Part shown: positions 26,417 to 38,300 of the stretch, piece after piece
Position numbering within the stretch: the stretch's first letter is position 1
Layout of the letters: every line of letters starts with the position of its first letter
NCBI RefSeq assembly: GCF_037126465.1
Contig: NC_088202.1
Span: 103,075,962-103,139,961 of the forward strand
Length of the DNA stretch: 64,000 nucleotides
Direction: 5' to 3'
DNA from: Ornithodoros turicata
Taxonomy: Eukaryota; Arthropoda; Arachnida; Ixodida; Argasidae
The notes under the pieces: model-generated
What the model was told of the DNA's origin: nothing
Seen by the model: only the letters and a program-made list of their open reading frames with translations
Database searches by the model: none
Made by a program: the position numbers and the translations under genes

Positions 26417-29400
26417 TATAATACTGCATTGCGTTCATTGCATTGGTTTGATCCCTTTCTTTTTTTTTCTTTTTTTAATATACTAATTGAAGGGCTTTAG
26501 CAACTCTTCAGTTGTCATGGCATTCATATATTCAGACTTCATGGACATTGAAGAGGGGTACGCTTTACGTACATTTTCAAACATTCTTTCTACAGATATT
26601 TGAATGCACCAGCAGGCTCATTGTGTTTCTGTGAGAGGCAGTCTGGAATTGTTGACATTTTCTCCCCTAAGATTCTGATGGCAATGACTTGAATCTGTCA
26701 GGAGTATGACAACATGGGCATCAACAATTAGAGACAGGATTGTGTGCACAATTGTACAGTCCCTGGCGAGCAGTACTACTTGCACGATATTTCTTCTATC
26801 CATATGGTTTTGTACTGGGCTGTTTCCTAGGTGATGGCTGTTGGCAATGGCAAGAAATCAAGATGCAGAAAAATAGGACTTGAGACCAGCCGTGTTTTGA
26901 TTTTCTATCTACCTCAGTTTGTTTTATATGTATTGTTTTACTAAAATGAATGTTTTTGGCTCAGCTTGGATGCAGTTTCTCAGGGAGTGTAAAAACAGGA
27001 AATATTAAGCATCGTACAAGCTGCTGTTGTTCCACTCATTTCTAGTAGTAGCGACATTTTTGTTATCCTCCATTTACATGCAAATCATGCTTTGTTGTTG
27101 TTCTTTATTATTCCTCTTTTTTTAAGTGCACTCTCAGGTTGAAAGCGGGTTTGTTCTTAAATTGCTGCCATTTGTTACTTTTTTTTTTCGTCCTTGATGT
27201 TCACACTTGAAGGGAAGGATGCAATAGTGAGGCAAATCAACTTTCACTGTTTTATGTATTTTTGTTTAATAGTGTCTACAAGCGTATTGTACATCTGTGA
27301 ACATTTGCACCACTATGCAGCAACACTCCCATGAAATGGTGTACGACAAATGCTATCATGCGCATGAGAACACGTACAGGATGAAGATTGGAACATGTGA
27401 CATCTACTGTAACTAGAAATGTAGCCATGGCAGATACCACACTCTGAACACCACTCTGAGCTTCTTGATGGTGTCTCGTTCTTGTAGTAGCTCAATTTGT
27501 AGTCTCTTACCACTGTTGACTTGCCTCATTATTCCATCCACCCAATTAATTGCATGCGCACCACGCTGACAGTGCAAGGAGATTAACGTGTCCTTAAGTG
27601 AGATTTAAATTTTTTGGTGTATCTACCAGCTTATCATTTCGGCTGAAGTCTGCAGGCATATTGATTTCCATTGCACACACATAGCGTGAGCACAGGCTTG
27701 AGAAAGAGGCACATGCAAGTTTGGGTAGTGGAGAACACCCGTGTGCGCATACATATATAGCATGGTAAAAGCCACTTATTGGTGTAGGTGTAGCTGTATA
27801 AGGATGGTCCTGGCAATAAGCTGTCGTTGGCTGTGGTTTGCCAAGTTCCAAAACTGCTCTGCAGTTGGAAAGCTGGGTCCTGTGTTATTGCATCGTGGTA
27901 GTGGCGGAACTTAACAGTTTTGAATACGTACTTTACATTCTGTGCTGTAATTGTATTTCTATATGGCACTGGTGTGCCATGATGAGCAGGCAGTGTTTCT
28001 TTATCAAAGGAACGAGGTACTGCTAAGAGTGAGACCTTATGGGTGTCCTTCGTTTGATGTCTGTGGTGACAGAGTTGCACAAGGCAAGCGAAGGTGTTCC
28101 AAAGGTGTGCAGCTTATTGCAACTCTCCTTTTGCATTGCGCACGATTGTATACAGCTTGGCATCCAGACCCTTTTTATGTGTGTATGTGCTTTTTAAGTA
28201 TGTTATCTAGCTTCTTTTTTTTTTTTTTTTTCACCTTACATTGGCCTAAGCTAAGGTTGTTGACTTTTCTGTTGAAGTATTCTCAGGTTTCAAACAGGTC
28301 AATCCTTATGGGCTACAAAGAGAGCCTGGAGAGACTTTTGTGTCCTATAATCGTGCCACAGATAAAGTAAACGAATGTTACTTTTTCTTCAGCATTTGCA
28401 AGTTTACTCAGAGATTTTCATCAAAAGCGTTGTTTCAGTAGAACCATTCAGTTTTCCAACAGCCGCACAAGAATAGGGCTTTATACCCGTCGCAAGAAGG
28501 ATCTGCGTACCACTCTCACTAGTCACATGCTGTACTGTGTCACAACACTCTCCTCTGTTCTTCCGTGCATATGTGTTTATCATCATCACGTATAGGAGCA
28601 AACATGAGAGTGTCGTGACACAAAGCTTGTTTCGGCCAGTGAGAGTTCAGCAGCACATTGGTGTTTTGAAAGATTTTCTCGATGGGGATAGCCCCTGGAT
28701 TTAGTACTCAACACACAGGTTCCCAGACATGTTGAGAGCGCAAGTTTGAGCTGCATGGCGTATTTATGTACATGTACAAGCGTGACAACTGGAAAGTATG
28801 CACCCATGTAGACATAGTTGTAGTGTAATGGTCCTTGCAATAAGTTATTGCTGAGTGTTGTGTGGGTTGCCTCATCAAAGAGCTGTCGTGAAGTTGGAGA
28901 GCTGGACTATGTATTAGTGTACAGTCTAGTGGCAAGGTTCTAGCTGTGTAACTTTCTGCACTCCAGTGGAGAGCTCCGTAGTGTGTTGTCGCAGAGAGCG
29001 ACTACTCAGTGTACACCGGTGAAAAATGGCAATGGTGAAGTGGCGAAACAAGAATGCTTGCATGTTTTAGTTATGCTTCGCTCTGCAAACATAATGGAAA
29101 GGTTTGCTCTAAGAATGCAGCTCTAAGCAGCTCTACACAAAATCAACGTGTGTGCCTTAATTTGTGTGGCTTGTTTCCCTTATTTTGGAAATGTATATTT
29201 TATAGCCTGAAAGCATCTGGTTTTACGTCCTTCTGTGATGAGCTTCATCCGACAAGTTCAGTTTCTGACTGTGCTTACAAAGTTTTTGCCTCGCATTTTC
29301 CTCTATAGCAAACGTAGCAGGCTGGCATTATGCTCCATTTCTTGCTCCTGGAGGGTACATGTTGGACATGCCCACTTATTTGAGATGTTGTAATACTTAA

Positions 29401-31960
29401 AATGTACAAGCAGCGGAGAATGATTAGCTCAAATTGAGTGCCTTTTAAAATCTGAATTCCGTATTGTGTGTGGTATAAAATTTTCAGATATATGAAGTGC
29501 ATGTCCTACAGTGACTTCTGGATATTTAAGTTATTTTTGGTGCAGTGCTTATTCAGTCACACATGTACACTGGTCTGCATATCTACTACACTTCCCAAGA
29601 GGTGGTCAGTGTTGCATCCATTATCTCACACCAATATCGGGTTTTAAACGCAATTTAATGGGTCACTGCTCAAGTAGTTAACACATGGGGCAACATTTTC
29701 ATGAGAATGAGCCAATATTATGACTTAATCTACAACACGTGCCAGTTTGTTGTTGTGGTACATGCTTTGTAAATTCATATCGTTCTCGTTTATTTGGCTG
29801 ATTCAACAGATTAGTGTGGCAAACGTGCTCACTTAATTGTCTCATATTCAAAGCAGAGGCATACTTAATTAAACATATATACATTTAACAAGCATCACAT
29901 GGACAGGATAGGTACAGCGATTTCTTGTACAGTCACTTTGTTTTGCCCTTGCAAAAATTTCCATACTACATGCCTTCCTTTCTTGTCTCACATTGACGGT
30001 ATGCACATGCGTAAAGTGTGCAGTGAAAGTAATTGCAAAGTTACTGCGTTTTGTTGTGGGTGCGTACACATGCAGAGTTTATCTCGGTTGCCATTTGTAA
30101 ATCAGCGTCATTGGTCATTTACAAGAGTGCAATTGCCCATCCAAAATCAAAATCATTCTTTTGCTACTTCCAACAAACAGCAAACAGAGTTGACACTCAT
30201 GAGAATGACGTTGACTCAAGTTACACGAAATCCACATTTCTCTGAGAAAAGTCTATGACAAACAGTCACTCAAACAATTCAGTATTTATTTATTTAATTT
30301 ATGCATTAACATATTAGTCAAACCGCACTGGGGTTAGAGCAGCTGATATGCATTCTTCCACTTTATTTCACATGGTGAGCAGAGTTCCACTAAGGTGGGA
30401 TGTGAATGTTGTTTTTCAGTGTGTATCATGTTGTATAACATCATTGCAATGAAATGTACTATTACATATTGGTTGTACTTGGAAATGCATACATTGGAGA
30501 AAACTAAAATGATGAACATATTCTGCTGATCTAATAAAAATGTAAATATCTATCTTTATACAGGGTGTTGGTTTATGTGTCTCAGGGTACACGGGTTACT
30601 GACGCGCCGTCTTCCACTAGTCACATTAAATACGGTGTGGCGTGTGGCGAGATTCACATGTTAAACAACCCCCAGGTGAGCAAAATTAATCCACACACCA
30701 ATCAATGTGGCGTGTCGCTCATAATCACAGTTGTCACGCGATGTAAAGCCACAAATTATTCTCATTTATGTGTCTCAGGAGTGAAGTCTGCAAGAAAGCA
30801 CTCTCTTTTGCTTCTTTGTTACCTCAAAAGTATCTAGGTGTGACTTTATTTATTTATTTATTTTTCTACGTGGTGCACTTCTAAGCTCTCGGCTATAAAT
30901 GAGCTGAAGGCCGAAATGCTTTTTCCATACTGAAAAACCTCAAGACTATCGATGACAAGAAAACACAAATGAATAAGGTCTTGAACATAGATACTTTGCT
31001 TGTGTGCATTTCCTTGTCATCCCTAGTACCCTAGTCTTGGTTTTTTTTTGTCTATGGATCAATCATCCTTTCAGCACTTTTTCCTGTGTTTGTCATAAGA
31101 TACGTGTTCCTGTACTAGGGTCAAGTTTACAACCCTCTCAGCTGGAGGCACCTCATGTTATTTTATTCCTGAACATCTGTCATAACCGTGTATTCACACA
31201 CGCAACATTTCCCAGAATACTTCAGCAGAAGATGCGCAAAACGTCATGGATTACTGCCGCAAGGTCAGCACGAGCGCTCAGCCACAGGATATTCCATAGG
31301 AGACAACAGGGCCGGTGTTGTTGTTTGCTATGCGCGCAGTAGGCCCACTCCTGATATTTTGGCACCGTCCGAATGCTCCACATTAGACGCGTGGAACTTC
31401 CACTGCGTGTGCAGTCTTTTTGCTTTTTCTTCCACTACAATACTCCATGAGGATATGTCACTCACATGAATACACAGTAAGTGATCGTAAGGGTGTCGGA
31501 GGTGAGGGGGAAGGTCGACGTGATGGTTCAAGAAAGACCTTGTTCCTGTTCTCTGACTGGCTCACTTTTTGTTTTGTCTTCGCGTACGTTCGTGTTTGTC
31601 ATTCGTACCTGTGCGAAAGCATCATATGGATGTGAACATTCCACCAAAATCATAGAACATATTCCGTTATTAGGGTCTTTCATTGCTCCTTTAGCAAGGC
31701 CATTTCTGCAGTGGTAATGCCACCATGGGGCACCACATAAAGTGATGTAACATCTACTGGTCTTGAACAGCTGGGCAGTGGTGGTCGATATTGATTTAGG
31801 ATATGGAGAAACTGATTTGTAACCCTGATGTCAGATGATAGCCTCTGGGGCCGGGTTATGCCTTCAGACGAAGCAAGGTGACGCAGAGCTAACGAATATG
31901 ATGTAGTCCTCTTCAGCTATTGCAATAAGTGATCGCGAGCCGCCCTTCATCTGCTCCCCT
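26417..31960. other. Intergenic non-coding stretch with a diverged tandem duplication
   Basis: Segments around 27730-27920 and 28735-28930 align in the same orientation (GGTCCTGGCAATAAGCTG against GGTCCTTGCAATAAGTTA; GTTGGAAAGCTGG against GTTGGAGAGCTGG), so a unit of about 1 kb was duplicated long ago. A solitary TACAGGGTGTTGG end lies at 30560. No gene recognised; the open frames in both copies are broken. Confidence 0.5.
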
Positions 31961-34280
31961 AGTAACACAAAATGTTGCCGGAACATTGTTGCAATGTTGC
32001 CCCCAAATGTTGTCAAAACGTGGCTAATGTTCTTTTGAAGCCACATCCTATAGTAACGTTACATGCGAACATTGCTCCATCATTGCCACAATGTTTGAAT
32101 TAGCTTTGCAACATTGCTGCAATGATACTGCAACATAATGACAGCATGTTTTCAACATTGTTCCAACTTTGCTGCAACATGACAACTGCAACATTCATAA
32201 GGGCAGCGTTATGACAACATTTAGGTAATATTGGCAAGAGGTTGACGGAGCTATTTGTGCGCTATTTATTTCTTCTTTCTTTTTTGCGTCGAATCACAGA
32301 TGCATACTGACTGCAAACACTTACACGCCACTGGCAGCCGACTTGAGCTCCGCAAATCCCCGCTTCACTTATTGGGGTGGGGCTAGGGGAGACCGCTTGG
32401 GTATCCCGTTTGAATATAGGGGAACTGTCGTCAACCAGTAGCCTCTATTTACGAACAGGATGGAACATATACTAAAATGCAAAGTGTTGGGGCATGCTCA
32501 TTAAGTGTAGCAGTGCATACAACGTTTGCAACGGTGGCAAGGATGTGTCCTTGAAGTTATCCTTGCATCTGCAAGAGTCAAGTGTACTCAACAATATTTT
32601 TGGCATCCCTCCCTGTCATATACTGTGTTTTTAATTCAAGCTTTCTTCTGTAATATGATTACCTACTTTTTGGAGCTGTAAAACCGGTAGGTTTCTTCTG
32701 TGGGTAAGAGCGTTATGCGGTGTAATGTTGCTGGAAAGTCAATGCACAACGTTCAGGAAACGTAGAGCCACAATGTTTCTCCAACGTTGCTCTGCAATGT
32801 TGCATGAACATTGGTGAATGTCAAGTAATGTTGGTCCACTTCTGACAATGCTGCAGGAACGTTCGGCCCGCAATATTGCTCAAACGTTGACCTTCCATGT
32901 TGCTTGAACATTGCTGAATGTCAAGTAACGTTGGTCCACTTTTGATAATGTTGCAGGGACGTTGCAAAATGTTGATAAACGTTGCCCCACATTGGACAAC
33001 ATTCGCAACATTGCTGCAACGTCGAGGCCACAATATGTGCTACGTCTCTTAATTGAAAACTAAGTTAATTGCCGATATTGAGAATAATATTCTAGGTCTA
33101 TAAACATTAATTAAGCAGGGCTTTATGAAACAAACTAACTTGTTTCTGTTCCATCGTAAACAACGGGAAATCTATCCTGGCGTCAGCATCTCCCTATAGT
33201 AGCACATATTGTGGCCTCGACGTTGCAGCAATGTTGCGAATGTTGTCCAATGTGGGGCAACGTTTATCAACATTTTCCAACGTCCCTGCAACATAATCAA
33301 AAGTGGACCAACGTTACTTGACATTCAGCAATGTTCAAGCAACATGGAAGGTCAACGTTTGAGCAACGTTGCGGGCCGAACGTTCCTGCAGCATTGTCAG
33401 AAGTGGACCAACATTACTTGACATTCACCAATGTTTATGCAACATTGCAGAGCAACGTCGGAGAAACATTGTGGCTCTACGTTTCCTGAACGTTGTGTAT
33501 TGACTTTCCAGCAACATTACACCGCATAACACTCTTATCCTCAGAAGAAACCTACCGGTTTTACAGCTCCAAAAAGGTAGGTAATCATATTACAGAAGAA
33601 AGCTTGAATTAAAAACACAGTATATGACAGGGAGGGATGCCAAATATGTTGTTGAGTACACTTGACTCTTGCAGATGCAAGGACTAACTTCAAGGACACA
33701 TCCTGGTCACCGTTGCAAACGTTGTACGCACTGCTACACTTAATGAGCATTGCCCCAACACTTCGCATTCTAGTACATGTTCCATCCTGTTCGTAAATAG
33801 AGGCTACTGGTTGACGACAGTTCCCCTATATTCAAACGGGATACCCAAGCGGTCTCCCCTGGCCCCACCCCAATAAGTGAAGCGGGGATTTGCGGAGCTC
33901 AAGTCGGCTGCCAGTGGCGTGCAAGTGTTCGCAGGCAGTATGCATGTGATCCGACGCAAAAAAGAAAGAAGAAATAAATAGCGCACAAATAGCTCTGCCA
34001 ACCTCTTGCCAATATTACCTAAATGTTGTCATAACGTTGCCCGTATGAATGTTGCAGTTGTCATGTTGCAGCAAAGTTGGAACAATGTTGAAAACATGTT
34101 GTCATTATGTTGCAGTATCATTGCAGCAATGTTGCAAAGCTAATTCAAACATTGTGGCAATGTTGGAGCAATGTTCGCATGTAACGTTACTAGGATGTGG
34201 CTTCAAAAGGACATTAGCCACGTTTTGACAACGTTTGGGGGCAATATTGCAACAATGTTCCGGCAACATTTTGTGTTACT
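31961..34280. mobile_element. 2.3-kb foldback element with 1.08-kb arms
   Basis: Left arm 31961-33043 and right arm 33199-34280 are near-identical reverse complements around a 155-bp AT-rich spacer; tips are AGTAACACAAAATG. Both outer and inner thirds of the arms contain tens of AACATTG, AACGTTG, CAATGTT or CAACGTTG heptamers in both orientations. A non-repetitive block in the middle of each arm (33541-34001 and mirror) carries the same open frame on opposite strands (MAELFVRYLFLLSFLRR), probably fortuitous. No transposase. Long-TIR foldback elements occur among MULE and other superfamilies; class unknown. Confidence 0.85.
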
Positions 34281-34711
34281 GTGTTACTGAAGTGTTATTT
34301 CTGTTCGTGAAATCAATTAGCGTTTTCATTATAGCAACCGAAATACGACTAATAAAATTATTTTCCCATTTGTAATTCACTGCTACAGGTCCTTCAAGAG
34401 AAAAACCATCACCATTTGCTTCACTCAGCTCCGTATCGACCACATTTCTGCGCTGTCTTTCGTGTTCTGTTGAATGTTCGTCCTTCAATAGTCCCACGGC
34501 ACACGAATTTCTATGACAAACTAGAGTCTGTGAAGCCTGCTGCGCATCTGAGGAGGCGCAGAGATCGATAGCTCATCTCTATAAGGTATATACTCGTATC
34601 AAATGCAAACTTTTACGCAGAATACTCGCGCGCACAGTACGCGCTCTTCGACAAGGTCTCCGACTCTCCGCCCGCGCGAGGCGGTGGATATTTGCGCGGA
34701 AGGCTTGGAAC

Positions 34712-35095
34712 ACGACCTACTCTATACTAGAGACCTGGACAGCTGGCGCTCCCCTATGGGAGAGACGGGTCATGGGTTAGTTACGTTAGTGACCGCTGCA
34801 AGCGCCACATAGCATTATTGGAGAGAGGGAATCACCCTTGCCACCGTCTTTGGTCTGCTAGGGATACACAGGCTGTTGCTAAGCCCGTTGCTAAGCACGC
34901 GCTATTCTCTCTCTTATGCTGCTTCGTCGTTGTCAACACAGCCTACCATACATCGCCGCGGTTTCGACAAGTCACGTGGTAACAAATAGTGCGAGCTAGC
35001 GCCAAATCCCATAGCCAAGCGGCGATTGCCAGAACTACTACCCCGGTGCTGGGAGCATTGCGGACGTCCAGGTCTCTAGTATAGTAGTAGGTCGT
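34712..35095. mobile_element. MITE with 10-bp target-site duplication (MULE-like)
   Basis: Ends ACGACCTACTCTATACTAGA and, inverted, ACGACCTACTACTATACTAG continue as AGACCTGGAC on both sides (TIR about 30 bp). The element is 384 bp and is flanked by the perfect direct repeat GGCTTGGAAC at 34702-34711 and 35096-35105. A 9-10 bp duplication is typical of Mutator-like elements. It ends 213 bp before the SMARCE1 ATG and immediately upstream of the NRF1-type site. Confidence 0.88.
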
Positions 35096-35105
35096 GGCTT
35101 GGAAC

Positions 35106-35308
35106 CGGATCGCCGTGCAAGGCGGAGGCACAAATGCGCATGCGCAAGTTCTTTGTCTCCTGTCGATGATGATGCGTTCGTGAGGCCGAAGTGAAATGGC
35201 GTCATGTAAATGGGGGCTGCAGTTTCATTTCTTCTAGCCCACTTTGAAGGGTTACGTACTCAGCAGTTCCGTTGAAGAAACCTTGTATCGTGCAGTGAAC
35301 TATACACA
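35106..35308 (+). promoter_or_regulatory. SMARCE1: SMARCE1 proximal promoter and 5' UTR
   Basis: About 200 bp between the MITE at 34712-35095 and the start codon. It contains the perfect palindrome TGCGCATGCGCA at 35135-35146, the NRF1 consensus, and AAATGGCG at 35194-35201, which resembles a YY1/initiator-type ATGGCG element. No TATA box is evident. CpG and GC content is higher than in the surrounding introns. This fits a housekeeping promoter; the transcription start was not determined. Confidence 0.6.
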
Positions 35309-35369
35309 ATGGCTTTGCCACCGAATTATCGACAACCGCCTGTGCCTACGCCGGCTCCGTCGACACCCC
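35309..35369 (+). CDS. SMARCE1: SMARCE1 exon 1 (start)
   Basis: ATG at 35309 in the context ACACAATGG, 20 codons ([20 protein letters not shown]) plus one base, donor GTAAGC. A 13-codon upstream ORF (ATG 35196) would lie in the 5' UTR if transcription starts before it. Confidence 0.92.
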
Positions 35370-38300
35370 GTAAGCTTTTCTTCTTTTTTAGCGCCTGGAA
35401 CAACGTACTCATAATCCGTACACGATCTCCGGCATGACTTTCTGCGAAGCTGTCTTGTTGTTTTCAGTTAATTCCCCTATTTGCCAGAAACGCTGCACGT
35501 TTACACAAATTAAGAACATATTTGCTGACGGCTACTCTTATATTCCTTCTTAGAACGACCGAGAACACAGGCGTCTACATCAAATTCGAATTCACCAATG
35601 GTAAGTCCATGCAGTACCACCTCAATTGCATGAACTAAAACAATTTCTCTGGTGGTAATAATCTTGTATGCCCTCAACAATTTAACCAACATCACTAGAA
35701 CCTTCCGCTAATGCTGGGGAGAGCTGCATTTCCCAGAACTTACTCCACTTTCGTAATATTGTCATACGCATGAGATAAAATAACGTTACATCTGCTGAAA
35801 AGCATTTTCTGAACGATTCTAGTGTTTTGCCTGTTCTCACTCTATTAACTATAAGCGGTGCTAAGTTGTTACTTGTGGCACACCACGCAAATGTGAATGT
35901 TGTTTCTCAGCCCTCTTCAGGGAACAGCAGCCCCTTTCTACCATCTCCTCATGGCCATCCGGCTTTCAATCCTCTGAAGTTGGGCTCGCGAGGTGCTGGT
36001 AGCGTAAGTTTCTTTTAGGCCTTCTCTTGCTTCCCTTCTAGAATCACTTTTTGCCCTTCTATCTTTCTTTTGTTTTGCTAACGGCCATGTGTAGCACAAC
36101 GGTTTTATTATGTATTGTGACTGCATCATAGCACTGTCCAATATCTGCATTCCCAAACAAGCAGGTCTGTCAATGTTCGCCACATGTAGCAGCGAGAACA
36201 AGGATACAAGGACGTCCCAAGAATCCAAATTCTTGTTGGCTCACATTCAGAGTCCAACTGATACGGGGTGTTTTCGTTCGTTGAGTGATCCAAAATGTTC
36301 CTGAATTCATGGTTCATTTTTCCTTGAAAACTCTTCCACATATACCTATTCACAGTATCGCTTACTTCAATGCAATGTTGTTTCAACAGCCAATGCCATC
36401 CTTAAGCTACGTTCCCAAACGGGCGCGTTTTTCAGTTAGAGCTGGAAAGCGACGCGAGGGCGAGGACTTTCTACCACAGGCTATCGCTTAGTGACAGCGC
36501 GTCTAGCGCCTCTGTTCCCAAAGGTACTCGCCAGAAACAGTGGAGCAGAAGACAGTGTTCACCATGTCGTCCAAAATGCGTGTCGTTTCTCAGAGTCAAC
36601 TCATATAATGCCATTCTAGATATTTTAAACTTTGTACACAATAAGAGACAGCCGCAAACGTGATTATGAAATATTCTTTCTTCAGTGCATGTATCAAGCA
36701 CACAAATTTGTTCACTGGTTTCTGTGTTCTGAAATGACAGTTTTTAATACCCTTTGCGTCTTTTGCACTGGCACTGGCACACCACGCGAGTCTTCACAAC
36801 GGCACTGCTTACTGCTTACGTTTTTCATAAGTTTGTCCAGATTTCCTGGCCTTTTATCGCCGGCTCTGCATCGGCCAGTTTCGTGATCATTTGCTGCGAC
36901 ATTGGGTCCCCTAGCGGACTCTCGAGTGAATTCATTTGCACACAATTGGTTTGCGTGAAATTGCCCAAAGCATGCAAAATAGCTGTAATTTTGATATAGT
37001 CAAAATTATCGCAATTACTAGCTTTATTACGATTCCATGTGCCAGCATGCTCGTATGTTTTCGGCTGCTTTTGTTTATAAAGCCTGCCATCTTGGAAGCG
37101 AGAGCGAAAGTATCTGGATGCCGCAGATATCAGCGAGATGGTGAATTCACGCTCTCTTTGCTGATTTTTGACTCTCGCTGGTTTGGGAACAGTCGAGCGA
37201 GGAGCGTGGCATTCCCACGCTCTCGCGCCTCAAATTGGCTTGTTTGGGAGCGTAGCTTTATTCAGTTTTCATAGTTAATTTTGTTAATTGGTACAAATAG
37301 GTTGATGGTGCTCAAAATAGAAAGTTGTAGAGTAGAGCCCTAACCTACAAATATGAAAACTGCAACATGATCATATGGTGCACTGTCACAGATAAAAAAA
37401 TGCAGAATCCCTGTGTGTCTTGTGGAGTTTCATTTTAGGGACGGCCTCTTTAAGTCCCCCTCTCTGCTATGTTCAGTCCTTGTCGATGCACTTGCTGCCG
37501 TTGCATGGTGTACCATTGCTCGCAACGCAGTGAATTAAAAGTAAGCCTGATCTTCATTGTCGTTCCCAGAATTTCCAGCAGAGAGAGACAACGAGACTTA
37601 GAAAGAAGTGCGATAGCTACATCTTTGTCGGCGGTATAAAGGGGGGGGGGGTGCACCCAATTGAGGAACAGCCAGCTAACAGGCAGAGAGACGAACGAGC
37701 GGCACCCCGCCGGACGCACGCCGATATTGCATTTTTGTCCCTTCCATACTGCCATACAAGAGCTCACTGCGGATTCTGTTGCTTTCTAATTTAAACCACC
37801 AACCCATCTTTATTAGTTCATCATATTCATCATGAAAGCTCATTAAGGCTGAAGGATAGCACTGGCTATTAAAGGGACAGTTCGCTCTCCAAGCGTCGAT
37901 TCGTTGATTGCTGTTGCAGACGGTAGTGTATTTCTAACTCGAGTGGCATGGTTTATTGTACACATCTGAAAGCAACGAGATCCACGCACGTAGGCTTTCC
38001 CGCGGAGAAGTAATGTGCACGTTGTCAGTGTGAGAACAATGTGAGGTCAAGAGGGCGGTCCATTTCCCAGGCAACAAGATGCAGCTTTCTATCGCCAGCC
38101 CTGAAGCAACATCACGTGAGATGACCGCCCTCTCCCGTAATATGCTCCTCCCATGGCACTCGGCTGCGCTGCTGATGCCCACAGGAAAATACTGAAAACT
38201 CTGAAAATATGTTGATTTCTAATGAAAGGGATTGACAGGGAGTTGTTCATTGTCTATTGCACATTCCAGCACGTTTCGTTCGGGAGCGAACTATCCCTTT

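Noticed and set aside
27634..28080. 148-codon minus-strand ORF
   Set aside because: The aligned second copy (28586-28935) has broken frames and no shared peptide; no domain or splice context. Treated as fortuitous.
31188..31469. 93-codon plus-strand ORF
   Set aside because: No domain, no splice partners, and no matching frame in the flanking DNA.
32821..33421. Mirror-image 70-codon ORFs (MWPRRCSNVANV...) on opposite strands
   Set aside because: They are translations of the AACATTG repeats in the two arms of the foldback, not an independent gene pair.
31961..34280. Foldback region as a repeated-spacer (CRISPR-like) array
   Set aside because: The heptamers are too short, irregularly spaced and in both orientations, and the genome is eukaryotic.
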